Source: Bretschneidera sinensis
Taxonomy: Eukaryota > Streptophyta > Magnoliopsida > Brassicales > Akaniaceae
Assembly: GCA_023935145.1 (NCBI GenBank)
Contig: CM043697.1
Location: 56,306,001 to 56,370,000 of the forward strand
Reading direction: 5' to 3'
DNA length: 64,000 nucleotides
Part shown: piece by piece, positions 22,541 to 34,059 of the stretch
Layout of the letters: every line of letters starts with the position of its first letter
Position numbering within the stretch: position 1 is the stretch's first letter
Translations under genes and position numbers: made by a program
Notes under the pieces: model-generated
What the model saw: the letters and a program-made list of their open reading frames with translations, nothing else
Database searches by the model: none
Told to the model about the DNA's origin: nothing

Positions 22541-23780
22541 TTACCAAACATAAATCGGGGCCATCAAAGAGATTTCTTCGGGGCTGTTTTTAACATGTTC
22601 ATGTTCCAAGTACAGCTTCAATCTTTGGCCATTGACTCGAAAGGCTCGACCATCGGAAGGATCTTCAACCTTAACCATTCCATTGGGAAAAACATTCTTC
22701 ACCATGTAAGGTCTCTTCGATTGTGATCGCAATTTTCTGGGATGGAGGTGTAACCGCGAGTCATACAGAAAAACTTTGTTACCTTGTTAAAATGTTTCCG
22801 AAGTATTTTTTGATCATGCACCATCTTCATTCTTGACTTCAAGTCCTTGGCATTGTCATATGCATCATCCCTCAACTCCGCAAGTTCGCAAAGTTGCAAT
22901 TTCCTTTCTTCACCGGACAACTTCAGGTCATAGTTAAAATTCCGGATAGTACACTCTGTGCTCAAGTTCTACTGACAAGTGACATGCTTTGTTGAATACT
23001 ATGTGATAGAGAGATGCTCCAAGAACTGTCTTGTATGTTGTCCGATACGCCCAAAGTGCATCCGATAGGCGCAAGGACCAATCTTTTCGGTTCAGATTCA
23101 CCGTTTTCTCAAGTATTCGCTTGATCTCCCTATTTGCTAGTTCAGCTTGACCATTGGTTTGTGGATGATATACGGTAGAAACCTTATGGGTGACTCCATA
23201 CCTGCGCATTAAAGCCTTAAAAGAACGGTTACAAAAATGTGACCCTTGATCACTAATGATAACACGTGGTGTACCGTACCTAAATAAGATATGGTCTTTT
23301 AGAAATTTAACAACAACTGTGTTATCATTAGTGCGACTAGGTATTGATTCAACCCACTTAGAAACATAATCAACAGCAAGCAAAATATAAAGATACCCAA
23401 AGGAAGGTGGGAATGGTCCCATAAAATCGATCCCCCAACAATCAAAGATTTCTATCACTAGGATTGGGTTGAGAGGCATCATATGACGGCGGGACAACGA
23501 ACCTAAACTTTTCCATCTGTCACATGATCTACAAAACTCATTAGCATCTTTGAATAAAGTGGGCCAATAAAAACCGCATTGTAAAATTTTTGCAGCTGTA
23601 TTTTTCATAGAAAAGTTGCCACCACAAGCATATGTATGACAAAAGGTTAACACATTATTAACTTCCATATTTGGAATACATCTCCTTATTATCTGATCAG
23701 GGAAATATTTAAACAAATAAGGATCATTCCAATAAAAGTTCTTTACCTTAACCAAAAACTTACGCTTATCTTGTGCACTC
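22541..23780 (-). pseudogene. TE4 integrase (frameshifted)
   Basis: Minus-strand INT of Athila type. In the zinc-binding part the second His is Asn ([11 protein letters not shown]) with CRSC intact. Core motifs are [14 protein letters not shown] (first Asp), [10 protein letters not shown] (second Asp) and [16 protein letters not shown] (Glu). The C-terminal part ends near 22541 with VNGQRLKLYLEHE. A frameshift at about 23780 separates it from RNase H, and two more lie near 22940 and 22720. The His-to-Asn change and the shifts make it inactive. Confidence 0.88.
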
Positions 23781-26468
23781 CAAATAGTTTGCAATGTCGG
23801 CATACCATGGTGTGTGACTAAGAACAACAAATAAGTTTTCATCCGAAAAAGCCTCCCCAATGGGTATAAGGTCAGTTTCATTCTTGAATTCCAAGCGAGA
23901 TAAATGGTCAGCCACAAGATTTTTCACCCCCTTCTTGTCTTTGATGGTCAAGTCGAACTCCTGCAAAAGCAAAATCTAACGTATCAAACGGGCCTTAGCA
24001 TCCGTTTTAAAAAAAATAAATTTAAGGGTGGAGTGATCTGTAAATATTGTGATAGGTGAACCAATCAAATAAGATCAAAATTTATCCAATGCGAATACTA
24101 CAGCTAGTAATTCTTTCTCGGTTGTGGTGTACATCATTTCAAAATGATTCAGTGTTCTACTAGCATAATAAACAGCAAATGGTTTTCCCTCTTTTTATTG
24201 TCCTAAAACAACCCCTACAGCATAGTCACTAGCATCGCACATAATTTCAAAAGGTAAAGTAAAGTCCGGTGACTGCATAATAGGGGCGGTTGTAAGCATA
24301 GAGAACAATGTCCTAAAGGCTTGTTCACATTCAAGGCTCCATTTAAACTCGATATCCTTCTTCAAAGGGCTACACAAGGGTCTAGAGATGGCACTAAAGT
24401 TATGAATAAACCTTCTATAAAACCCAGCATGCCCTAAGAGAAACCTCACATCTTTAATATTCTTAGGAGTGGGTAGTTTAGAGATCAATTCAATTTTTGC
24501 TTTATCTACTTCTATCCCCTTTTCAGAAACTATGTGGCCCAAGACTATTCCGGAAGATACCATAAAATGGCACTTCTCTCAATTAAGCACGAGCCCTTTT
24601 TCTTCACACCTGCACAAAACATTTTTCAAATTAGATAAACATGAATCAAAAGAAGTTCCAAACAAGGTTAAATCATCCATATACACTTCCACACATTTTT
24701 CAACCATGTCACAGAAAATACTCATCATGCATCTTTGAAAAGTAGCTGGTGTATTACATAAACCAAAAGGCATCCTTCGAAAAGCAAAAGTACCAAAACG
24801 ACAAGTAAAAGTGGACTTCTCTTGATCCTCTAGGACAATCTCTATTTGGTAGTATCCCGAATACCCATCCAAAAAACAGTAGAAAGGATGGCCAGCCACC
24901 CGTTCCAAAATTTGATCTATGAATGGAAAGGGAAAATGATCTTTCCGAGTAGCCGAATTAAGTTTCCTATAGTCTATGCACATTTGCCACCCGGTCACTA
25001 CCTTAGTTGGTACTAGCACTTCCTTCTCATTTTCTACCATGGTCACCCCAGCTTTCTTAGGAACTACTTGGGTTGGACTAACCCACTTTCTATCTGATAC
25101 CGAATATATAATTCCCGTATCCAACAGCTTTAAGACTTCTTTCTTAACTACCTCTTTCATAGTTGGGTTTAGCCTTCTTTGTGGCTCTCTACGGGGGTTA
25201 GCTCCTTCTTCTAAGCAGATCTTATGGGAACAAATTAAGGGGCTTACACCCTTTATTTCAGCCATGGTCCAACCTAATGCAGATTTATGTTCTCTTAACA
25301 AATTCAACAATTGATCACACTGTACATCATTAAGTTCAGAGGAAATAATGTCTGGAAAGGTATCACCTGGGCCTAAGAAAACACACTTAAGTCCTTTGGG
25401 AAGTGGGGCTAAATTAGGCATTGGTGTCTCCTCAGAAGAGGGTTTGGGTGCCTATCTTTCTCTAGGCAACACCTCAAAGCATGGCTGCCATGATTTCTTC
25501 ATAAATCCCTGCGACTTATAAAAAATATCAACAACATTAACGGCATGGGGATATATAGAAGAATCATCAAAATCAAAATTATTAAGAAGGAATTCCAAAG
25601 AGTTAGAATTGTCCTTAATATATTCATCCTCCAAAATAAGCTTGTCAATCATGTAAGTGTCGAAACACTCATCCTCCTCATGTGGCTGCCTTGACATTCA
25701 AAAAACATTAACCTCTAGAGTCATATTTCCAAATGATAATGTCATTAGGCCATTCCTACAATTAATGAGGGCACTGACGGTGGCAAGGAATAGTCTTCCA
25801 AGTATCAAAGGAATTTTTGACTCAGTATTCACAATAGAGATGGTATCTAAAACCAAAAAGTCAACAGGATAATAGAATTTGTCAATTTGCAATAAAAAAT
25901 CTTCTACAATACCTCTTGGTTTTCTTACCAATCGATCCTCTAATTGAAGTACCACAGAGGTTGGTTTGATCTTACCTAGACTGAGCTGCAAGTAGATGGA
26001 GTATGGCATGAGGTTCACACTAGCCCCCAAATCTAGCAATGCTTGCCCACAAGTTTTGTTTCTAATTTGGCAAGCCACCGTTGGACAGCCTGGATCTTTA
26101 TATTTGGGTGGTGTCATGCTATCAATTACTGCACTTGCTTGCTCTATTAAGAATGCAGTCTTCTTCACATGGTACCCCATTTTTAGTGTGCATAGATCCT
26201 TGATGACTTTAGCATAGTTGGGAACCTGTTTTATAACAAAAAGAAGAGGGAGGTTAATTTTAACATGCTGAAGTTGTTCAAGGATCTCACCTTTTAATGC
26301 TGAATTCCTCTCCTTAGGCTTAAGGAATGCTTGAGGAAAAGGCACCGGTGAAGGGTCGATATGAGCATCTTGTTCCTTGGGAGCTTCATCCTTGTTGCTC
26401 ACGGAGTTGGGACTCAAATTTGATGGTAGAGTGGGTCCATCTAGTTTCTTACCATTACGAGTGATCAT
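23781..26468 (-). pseudogene. TE4 protease, reverse transcriptase and RNase H (stop codons only)
   Basis: One minus-strand frame, shared with gag. Retropepsin has ALLDLGASVNLMPYSIY near 26050, with Athila-type D-L-G instead of D-S/T-G, and ILGRLFLAT near 25800. RT lies in the 280-codon block from 25421, with FLDGYSGYYQIE, RRMPFGLCNTPATFQRC and catalytic YMDD at residues 247-250. The connection IVLGHIVSEKGIEVDKAK starts at about 24560; RNase H starts with IMCDASDYAVGVVLGQ and ends VADHLSRLE. In-frame stops are at about 25695, 25452, 24579 and 24195, plus others in RNase H. The stop at 24579-24581 replaces a Trp codon. No frameshift is needed from gag to 23781. Confidence 0.88.
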
Positions 26469-28010
26469 GGCATTAACCTCTTTAACATTGTGATTTTCTA
26501 GATCGGAGGTTTATGCCATATGTTGTCCCATTGGATTTTGTTGCGGTTGCGAATGGAACTGACCTTGCTCTTGAATTGTCAAGAAACTAGTCAACTTGGT
26601 GAGTTGGCTTTTTATCTCTTTTTGCTCCTCTTTGATCCCCTTTTGCTCCTCTTTGATCCCTTTTTGCTCTTCTAGCAACTGTTGATTTATCTTGACCTGT
26701 TCTTCTGCATTCTTGGCATGTACCTGCAGAAATGACTTAAAAGCATCTTCCAAAGGTAAAGATTGTTGTGGTACACTAGATGAAGTTGCTTTCGGTCTCC
26801 AATAGGTACTAGAGTAGGGATGAGGTTGTATATCGAATCTCCAATAGGTGCTAGATTGGGCAGGAGGTTGCAAATCAGATTTCCAACTGAAATTAGGGTG
26901 ATTCTTCCAACCGGGATTGTAGGTGTTAGAGTAGGGTGAGTATAGTTTCCTAAAGGGTATACCTAAGGTGTTACACTCTCCCTTCATCTCCAACTAAGAT
27001 GGACAATCCTTTGGTACATGATCTACCCCATTATACATAAAACAGGGTTCATGGGACTCTACTCTAGCAACCGGTTCGGGGGCTCTAGTATCCTTGGTTT
27101 TTAAGGCTTCAATTTCTTTGGTTAGAGCCTCTAACCGGGCTTTAAAACTATTCTCTTTCTTAAGTTGGTAGATTCCAGCAGGTTGATTTCTCCTAGTACT
27201 TTCCATGGCACTCGGTCCTGTCCAAGTGTGGGCTTTTTCTGATAGGTCATCTAGGAAATCTATGGCTTGATCGAGATCTTTTTGAAGAAAATTCTCATTA
27301 CACATCATTTCTATGAATTGCCTCTCCCTACTTATGAGTCCATCATAGAAATAGCTAACTACCCGCCAACTTTCATACCCATGGTGTGGACAAGAATTCA
27401 AAAGGTCCTTGAAACGTTCCCAAACTTGATATAAGGTTTCACTCTCCTTTTGTGCAAAGTTTGAGATTTGTCTCTTGAGGTTATTGGTCTTATGAGTTGG
27501 GAAATGCTTTTGGAAAAAGGCTTGAGTCATCTCATCCCAACTACCAATAGATCTAGGCCTTAACGAGTAAAGCCAAACCTTGGCCTTTTCCTTAAGTGAA
27601 AAAGGGAAAAACCAGAGTTTGACGGTGTCCACCATGTCAGGCCTTTTTTGAAAGGTTGCTACTACTTCCTCAAATTCCCTAATATGGACATAGGGGTTTT
27701 CATTCTCAAAGCCATGGAAGGTTGGTAGCAACTGGATCATGCCCGGTTTAAACTCAGGTTGTGGGGCGTTAGGGGAAAACATGATACAAGAGGGTGTGGC
27801 CATTCGACTAGGGTGCAAGTAGTCTTTAAGTGTCCTAGCAACATTTTCATTGTGATTTTCGGCCATTTTAACAAAATCCTCTAAATTCTCGAATGGGGGT
27901 GCACTATGGTTTGATCTAGGCGAGGTTTCACTAACGGACTTGGAAGGAGAGGGTAACTCTATTTCAGGTCCTCCAATGAATCTACCTCGCGAATCTCTTG
28001 GTTTAAGCAT
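26469..28010 (-). pseudogene. TE4 Gag (capsid and altered zinc knuckle)
   Basis: From ATG 28010 (minus): an N-terminal region like that of TE5, capsid (WFFPFSLKEKAKVWLYSL), and a zinc knuckle reading CFMYNGVDHVPKDC, in which the second Cys is Tyr. A TAG at 26994-26996 directly follows the knuckle. The C-terminal part has three copies of a 7-residue EEQKGIK repeat (about 26690-26625), probably coiled coil. A TAA at 26511-26513 stands where gag runs into the protease, in the same frame. TE5 and TE11 keep the Cys in the knuckle. Confidence 0.88.
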
Positions 28011-28169
28011 ACACCAAGCGAGTTAGAGGGGAAATAAAATAAATAAAACAGAATAATAAAAGAAAATTAGAAAATCAAAACAAAAGAAAAGACAATATTA
28101 CCGTCTTTATCTTAAAGCTGACAATCTTCCTTAAGTTAAGCACGTTTCCCCTGCAACGACGCCAAAATT
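28011..28169 (-). other. TE4 leader with tRNA-Asp primer binding site
   Basis: Plus-strand 28147-28164 is the complement of TGGCGTCGTTGCAGGGGA, 16 of 18 matches to the complement of plant tRNA-Asp. It lies 5 bases from the LTR. The remaining A-rich leader holds no gene. Confidence 0.85.
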
Positions 28170-29550
28170 TGATTATGCTCAAACTATCACACTATTATTG
28201 TGTATAGATGAGGTGTCGATCCCACGAGGAAACGCATACTACAAGAGAAAATGTAAACCTTAACACGAACGATAAAAGTTAAAGGAAAGAATATGAGTTT
28301 TGATAATGATGTATTGTGAGAGAAATTGTGCAAATATAATTGAGAATATAAACGAAACAACAAGCTCCGGGAATCTTTCTTAGGTTTGTTGCCTTGTTCC
28401 ACTCTCGATTCAATTGTTTTTATCTCGACTGCAAGTTTCACATCCCAAACAAACAATCGACAAATATTCAATCAAGCACATTATAAACCCTAATGTAATT
28501 GATATAGTCTACTCTTTGGTTTCGATTCAAGCACACGTGATCTATCTCATAGATTATCAAGAAGCAACAATATATCTCAATAACAATACCGCAGTAATGG
28601 ACAATCTATAAGATAAATCTACGCAAATCAATCACATCTAAACAACTTGACATAAGAAGAGCTTGACTAAACTTATATGGAGGAGGAAGATGCAATCACC
28701 GGATTAAGAGTAAAGTCTCTAATTCATACTTAATCAAAGAGTAAATCATAAACTATTTTCAACAATAAATCCTTACAACTGAATCAAGAATGGAATACAA
28801 GAACAACAACACCTATGAATTCATCTCTTTGCCTTGTTTGGAGATTAGTTGGCCATGGGGCTCATGGTTGATGAACAATGTGGAGCTCTCCTATTGATTT
28901 CCAGCCCCAAGAGACTTGAAAGAATGCTGAAATTTGATTCCAAATTGGATTGGTGGCTGCAAACCCTTAAGGATCTATTTATAGACCAAAGGTTGAGAGG
29001 CATTTTGGGCTGGAAAATGTCTTCAAAAATGCCCTAATTAAGTCAAAGAACTGTGCTGGCGCCGCGCCTCAGCCTTACCAGCACCTAGGCACTACCTTTG
29101 TCCGAGATTGGAACCTTGTTGGGCGGTGCGGTGCTGCTCTAGCCATGGTGTGCCTCTCACCCTAGGCAGCTTGGTGTCTTCTTTGGATGGTGCGCCGCCC
29201 TATTCTCCACGTCTAGGTACCCACTCTTGGTTTTCTATCGAAGAGCTTGTGGAACTTGTGAGCAAGGCATGAAGACTTGACGCACACTAGGTCTTCTAAA
29301 CATGCAGACTTTTCTTGAGGCCACGATGCACAACAGGCACTCTGCTATACATGAACTTTTGGTGCTTTAAACATAGATAGCTTTATCATCTCTTTTGAAC
29401 TCAAAGCACCTGAAAATGCATCGAAATAGATCAATGATCCAAGAATGATACTTTAGAATTGTTAGGGTAAAAACGAGTAATTGAACCCTAGATCAACTCT
29501 AACATGCTAACAATTGAGTACTGTTAAGATGCATTTTACAACTCTCATCA
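28170..29550 (-). repeat. 5' LTR of TE4 (1381 bp)
   Basis: On the plus strand it runs TGATTATGCTCAAACTATC to CAACTCTCATCA and is followed by the duplication GATGT. TATA box at 28976-28983 (TATTTATA on plus). It aligns over its whole length with 10857-12301. Confidence 0.92.
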
Positions 29551-29555
29551 GATGT

Positions 29556-30030
29556 CCATAAGAAAAAGAAAGAAAATAAAAAAAAGTTTTTTTTTTTAAA
29601 AAAAAAACAATGTAAAACGTGGCAGCACCTGATGCCAAATTAATTTGGTGGCCTTGCGTGTTCTCCAACAAGGCAAAACGTGGAGGCATTGTGGGGGAAG
29701 TTAAAGTGATGAGTTTGGGTTACAGTTTCAACTGTTTCCTCTGCATATATACATATATACGTAAAGGTAAATATATATTTATCAAATTTCGTTTGAAGTT
29801 CCTTCAATTACTCTATTTCTTTAAACACTTAGGGACTGAAAGAAAGGTTAAAAGAGCAAAATTTTGAAGGGGTTTACAACAAAATTTCATAGAGAATCAC
29901 GGGAAACTATGAGAAAAACAGAAGGTAATAGCATAGTGTTTATTTTTGAATTTTTAGCGTACATGAAATTTCCCGGATTTTAAAGTGAGAATTTTCAAAG
30001 GCTGTGGTTTATGAAGAATTGAAGAATTTT
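29556..30030 (+). repeat. 3' LTR of TE3, second part
   Basis: Continues the Tekay LTR interrupted at 10856. It aligns with TE13 at about 62640-63030 (AAACACTT(A/T)GGGAC, GTGAGAATTTTCAAAGG, TGTGGTTTATGAA). The match stops in a T run at about 30030, where TE6 sequence begins. Confidence 0.75.
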
Positions 30031-30435
30031 TTTTTTTTTTATAACTATGCAACAACCTTTGAATACAATGCCTTTTTTTTTTTTTAAATACAGATTTAGT
30101 CACAAACACCAACAATAATTGCAATTTCTGAAAAAGATTGATCTGATTTCAATAACAAGAAATAGAAATAGAAGGAATTAAAGCAAAGATAACAGATTTG
30201 GGAATTACAAATCTGTTATTGAAGCAAAGATTCATGTAATCTATTAAAAGATTCGCATATTTGAATTCCTTGAATAAAGTACATGAGTAATCAATTGTGA
30301 AATCACAGATCTGAATTCAAACACACGAAATTAACAAGAATTAAGAAGGAATCGTAGATCAGAATAGAAAACCCAAATGCAAGAAATAAGAAGGGTAAAT
30401 CAGACTTGATTTGGAGCTTGAGCTCTGATACTAAC
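30031..30435 (-). mobile_element. TE6: leader fragment of a CRM-like element with initiator-Met PBS
   Basis: The minus strand from the LTR at 30436 reads TAGTATCAGAGC at 30433-30422, an initiator-Met PBS with one mismatch (TGG to TAG). An A-rich leader of about 400 bases follows and ends abruptly in homopolymers against the TE3 LTR. No gag remains, so the rest of this element has been deleted. Confidence 0.65.
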
Positions 30436-31149
30436 TGATGTGAATCCGTGGAATGGAAAATCCTTAAACCCATAATCAAATTGAAACTTACCCAAGAAAG
30501 CCAAGAATTAAGTCAAGATAATCTAGACTTGTTGAAATCTTATTTTAAAAACCTAGATTCGGTGAGAATGCCACAAAGGATTTGCCTTTGATAATAAGTT
30601 CTTAGTTCAATCAAGAACAAGTAGAGAAAACTGAAAATTCTCTAAAAAGAAAAATTCATTCATGTTCAACTTACCCTCAAAATACGGCTACAAATGTTTT
30701 TGTACCCCTCTATGAAACCCTAGGGCCGAATAAGGCCTATATCAATTAAAAGACATGGGCTGAACATCTTCAAGCCCAAAACATCCTAAACTACATGCAT
30801 ATAGCTAATAAAAGAAGTCTACTTAATGAATTAAATAGGTCCAAACACCTACAACCATAGAAATATAAAATAAGCCCACTTTCCTATACTTAATCAAATA
30901 AAAAGTCTACACAAAACCACTAGGCTATACCACCCCCTTCTCTGGCTTATATCACATAGATTAAAGCTGGTTCTTTTTCTTTCAAGCTCATCTTAAATGT
31001 TGGGGTCTTTCTCGATAAATTTGTAAACTCGGCCTAAGTGGATTGCACCAATCCTTGTTGCTTCCTTGATCTTCTTAGCTCTTGGCCTTATTGGCCCATC
31101 TAGAACTTGCAAGGGTTCCTTAAGACTCAATCCACCATGGTGCCCATCA
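30436..31149 (-). repeat. LTR of TE6 (714 bp)
   Basis: On the plus strand it runs TGATGTGAATCCGTGGAATGG to GGTGCCCATCA. It is the same family as the TE8 LTR (34060-36074 without the inserted TE9). The PBS on its left shows it is a 5' LTR of a minus-strand element. Confidence 0.8.
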
Positions 31150-31247
31150 ACAAGAATTTCCACACCAAACATGACCCAACTTCCGAAAATAGACCCATCA
31201 CCAAGTCTATCACTAAAACACATAACAATTTGGTATCAGAGCCAGGC
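31150..31247 (+). repeat. TE7: tail of the 5' LTR and initiator-Met PBS
   Basis: Bases 31150-31227 end ...AACACATAACA and are probably the end of a Reina-type LTR cut by the TE6 LTR. TGGTATCAGAGCCAGG at 31231-31246 is a perfect complement of the initiator tRNA-Met 3' end. The gag ATG follows at 31248. Confidence 0.7.
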
Positions 31248-32215
31248 ATGGAGGAACAACGACTTAGCCGACTTGAGGATGATATGGGCTCTTTGAGCTC
31301 TTCTCAATAGAGAATACTTAAGGAATTGCATGAAATGTTTGCAGCCATGGATGCACGCTTTAATCAACTATTTTCCAATCAGGGTTGTGATAAAAGTGAG
31401 AGCTCTAATAACCGAAATTTTTCTAGACAAGGCAACTTTGGTGGAGTTTCTAATGCCACCACAAGCAAGTTTGCTAAGTTGGATTTTCCATGTTTTAATG
31501 GCAGCGAAGTAACTACGAGTTGGATTTGCCGAGTAGAATAATTTTTGAATTCCAAAAAACAGCTATAGAGGATCGGGTACCATTGGCTGCTTACCATTTA
31601 GAAGGAGAGACCCAACTTCGGTATCGATTGTTGAAGGAAGAGCATCCTGGTGTCAACTATAACATACTTTAGGAAGGTTTACATGCCAGGTATGTTCCCA
31701 CTCAGTATGATGATTTCTTTGGTGATTTGACAAAGCTGAAACAAATAGGATCTGTGCAGGAGTATCAAAGTCAGTTTGAAAGACTGCTGAGAAGATGTGA
31801 GAAATTGTCTCCCCAACAACAAGTGGGATGATTTATTAGTGGACTTAAGGAGAACATTCGTGTTGATGTCATAGCTTCAAGACCAACCACTCTTTCGGCT
31901 GCCATTGGTCTTGTTTACCTCTATGAAGCTAAACACCAATCTATTCACAAATTTAATCCACCTAAAGTAAAGAATGTTCCACTTCAAATTTTGGGTTCCC
32001 AACGATCATCAATCGCACCTATCAGAAAATTGACACCAGTAGAACTCAAGGAGAGGCGTGATAAGGGATTATGTTTCAACTACGATGAGAAATTTAGTCC
32101 ATGTCATAAATACAAAAAACTTTTTCTCATGAAGGGTGTTGGTCCCAAGAAGAGGAGTGTAATGATAAAAGTAAAGATGTTGATGCCGTGGAATATAAGG
32201 AAAAATAAGCAATAG
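31248..32215 (+). pseudogene. TE7 Gag, Reina-type (broken)
   Basis: Starts MEEQRLSRLEDDMGSLSSSQ, two bases behind the PBS. It continues through stops and frame changes with FAKLDFPCFNGSEVTTSWI (capsid N-terminal part), a DFFGDLTKLKQIGSVQEYQ-like capsid segment (about 31710-31770) and a degenerate zinc knuckle with LCFNYDEKFSPCHKYKK (about 32069-32119). Typical of the Reina chromovirus clade, with many inactivating changes. Confidence 0.75.
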
Positions 32216-34059
32216 CAGAGATCTCCCTACATGCTATAACCGGGACCCAAATCTATAGACCATCCAAGTAAAAAGAGACATCAGGAAGCAAGTCATCTTT
32301 GTCTTAATGGATTCAGCTAGCACCCATAAATTTTTAAATGAAAAATAGCAAAAAAATTGAGGTTGAAATGTGATGGTGCAAGATAGTTTGATGTCATGGT
32401 TGCTAGTGGAGAAAAGTTACCAAGTTATGGTAAATGCCAAGGTGTGAGCTTAAGGCTACAAGGAATGCCCATCACTGCTGACTTCTACCTTCTCCCTTTA
32501 GAGGGTAATGATGCTATTCTTGGTGCACAATGGTTGAGGACACTTGGTCCCATCCTTTGAGATTCTCCAAAATGTTGATGGAATTTACATTAAAAGGTGA
32601 GCTAGTTAAGTTGTGGGGATATTCCATACCCACTAATAAAATTGTGGAAGCAGAAGAGTTTGGTCATGAGGTGAGAAGGAAGAAACAAGGAGTTCTATTG
32701 CAACTAAATTATCTCATGATGAAAGATTCCTAATCAACACCTCATAGCCAAACATCAACTCAGCTCCAACAATTATTAGATTCCTTTGAGGATGTCTTCA
32801 ATGTGCCCAAGGGACTACCGCCACCTAGATCACATGATCACCACATACCATTGAATCCTAGAAGCAGACCCATATGTGTTCGACCATATCATTATCCTTA
32901 TTACCAAAAGGTAGAGATAAAAAAAAATTGTCTTTGAGTTGCTATCAAATGGGGTGATCCGCTCAAGTACTAGCCCATATTCTTCACCGGTATTCCTTGT
33001 TAAGAAGCATGATGGCTCGTGGTGGTTGTGTGTGGACTACCGAGCTTTAAAACAAGTCATAATCAAGGATAAGTTCCCAATACCTTTCATAGATGAGTTG
33101 CTAGATGAATTGAACATCGCTTGTTATTTTTCCAAGCTGAATTTGAGGTCCGGATATCATCAAATTCGCATGCACCCAAGTGACATTCCAAAAACTGCAT
33201 TCAAAATGCATGAAGGACACTATGAATTTCTTGTTATGCCATTTGGTCTTTCAAATACTCTATCAACTTTTCAATCACTCATGAATTAAGTTTTCAAAAA
33301 ACAGCTCCGTAAGTTTATTTTAGTAATTTTTATGATATTTTGATTTATAGAAAGTGTTGGAATGGGCATTTGGAGCATGTTAAAATTGTATTGTCAACAT
33401 TGAGAATTAATCAATTGTTTTCCAAGTTAGAAAAATGTGAATTTAGCCAAAAACTGGTCAAGTACCTTGGACATATTATTTCACAAAATGGTGTTGCAAT
33501 GGATCCTGATAAAGTGGCAGCTATGGTGGAATGGCCAAAACCAACCTCACTGAAGGCTTTTCGTGGATTTCTTGGATTAACTGGATATTACTGAAAATTT
33601 GTTTAAGGTTATGGATAGATAGCCAGTCCCCTCACTGCAATGTTAAAGAAATAATCTTTTAAATGGAGTCACATAGCAGATGAAGCATTTGAGCAGTTAA
33701 AGCGGGCCATGACTCAAGCACCTGTCATTGCACTACCTAATTTTTCAAAACCCTTCATTGTGGAGTGTAATGCATCTGGCAACGACATCGGTGAAGCACT
33801 AATGCAAGATCAACACCCAATTGTATTTTTAGTCATGCCTTGCATGGAAATAATCTTGCTATGTCCACCTACGAAAAAAAATGCTAGCCTTGGTTTTGGC
33901 AATTCGAAAATGACGATCATATCTTTTAGGTTGCAAGTTCATAGTTCGAACAAACCAGAAGATCTTAAAGTACTTCTAGAAACAAAGAATCACCATGGTA
34001 GCTCAATAAGGTGCCTTACTAAGCTTATGGGGTATGACTTCACAATCAAGTACAAACAT
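32216..34059 (+). pseudogene. TE7 pol: protease, RT and RNase H, Reina-type (broken, integrase missing)
   Basis: The protease active site reads LMDSASTHKFLN (about 32305-32340), with Gly of D-S-G replaced by Ala; EGNDAILGAQWLRTLGP follows at about 32500-32552. RT starts near 32939 ([39 protein letters not shown]). A one-base change near 33330 puts the catalytic YD-I-L segment out of frame and the first Asp is not conserved. RT ends with FLGLTGYY and a stop at 33592-33594. RNase H begins near 33709 with VECNASGNDIG, Asp to Asn at the first catalytic position. The sequence ends at DFTIKYKH where the TE8 LTR begins; integrase and chromodomain are absent. Confidence 0.82.

Larger units (their letters stand above)
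10857..29550 (-). mobile_element. TE4: full-length Athila-type element, minus strand, with TE5 nested inside
   Basis: Two related LTRs (10857-12301 and 28170-29550) are flanked by the perfect 5-bp duplication GATGT (10852-10856 and 29551-29555). On the minus strand the order is 5' LTR, tRNA-Asp PBS, gag, PR, RT, RNase H, INT, spacer, accessory gene, 3' UTR, PPT, 3' LTR. Without the nested TE5 it measures about 12.1 kb, normal for Athila. From gag (28010) to the RNase H end (about 23780) a single reading frame is kept, interrupted only by stop codons; integrase and the accessory gene have frameshifts. Once autonomous, now dead. Confidence 0.93.

Noticed and set aside
29556..31225. A host gene in the AT-rich stretch between TE4 and TE7
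   Set aside because: The stretch is explained by the TE3 LTR, a TE6 leader and LTR, and a TE7 LTR tail; short ORFs have no domains.
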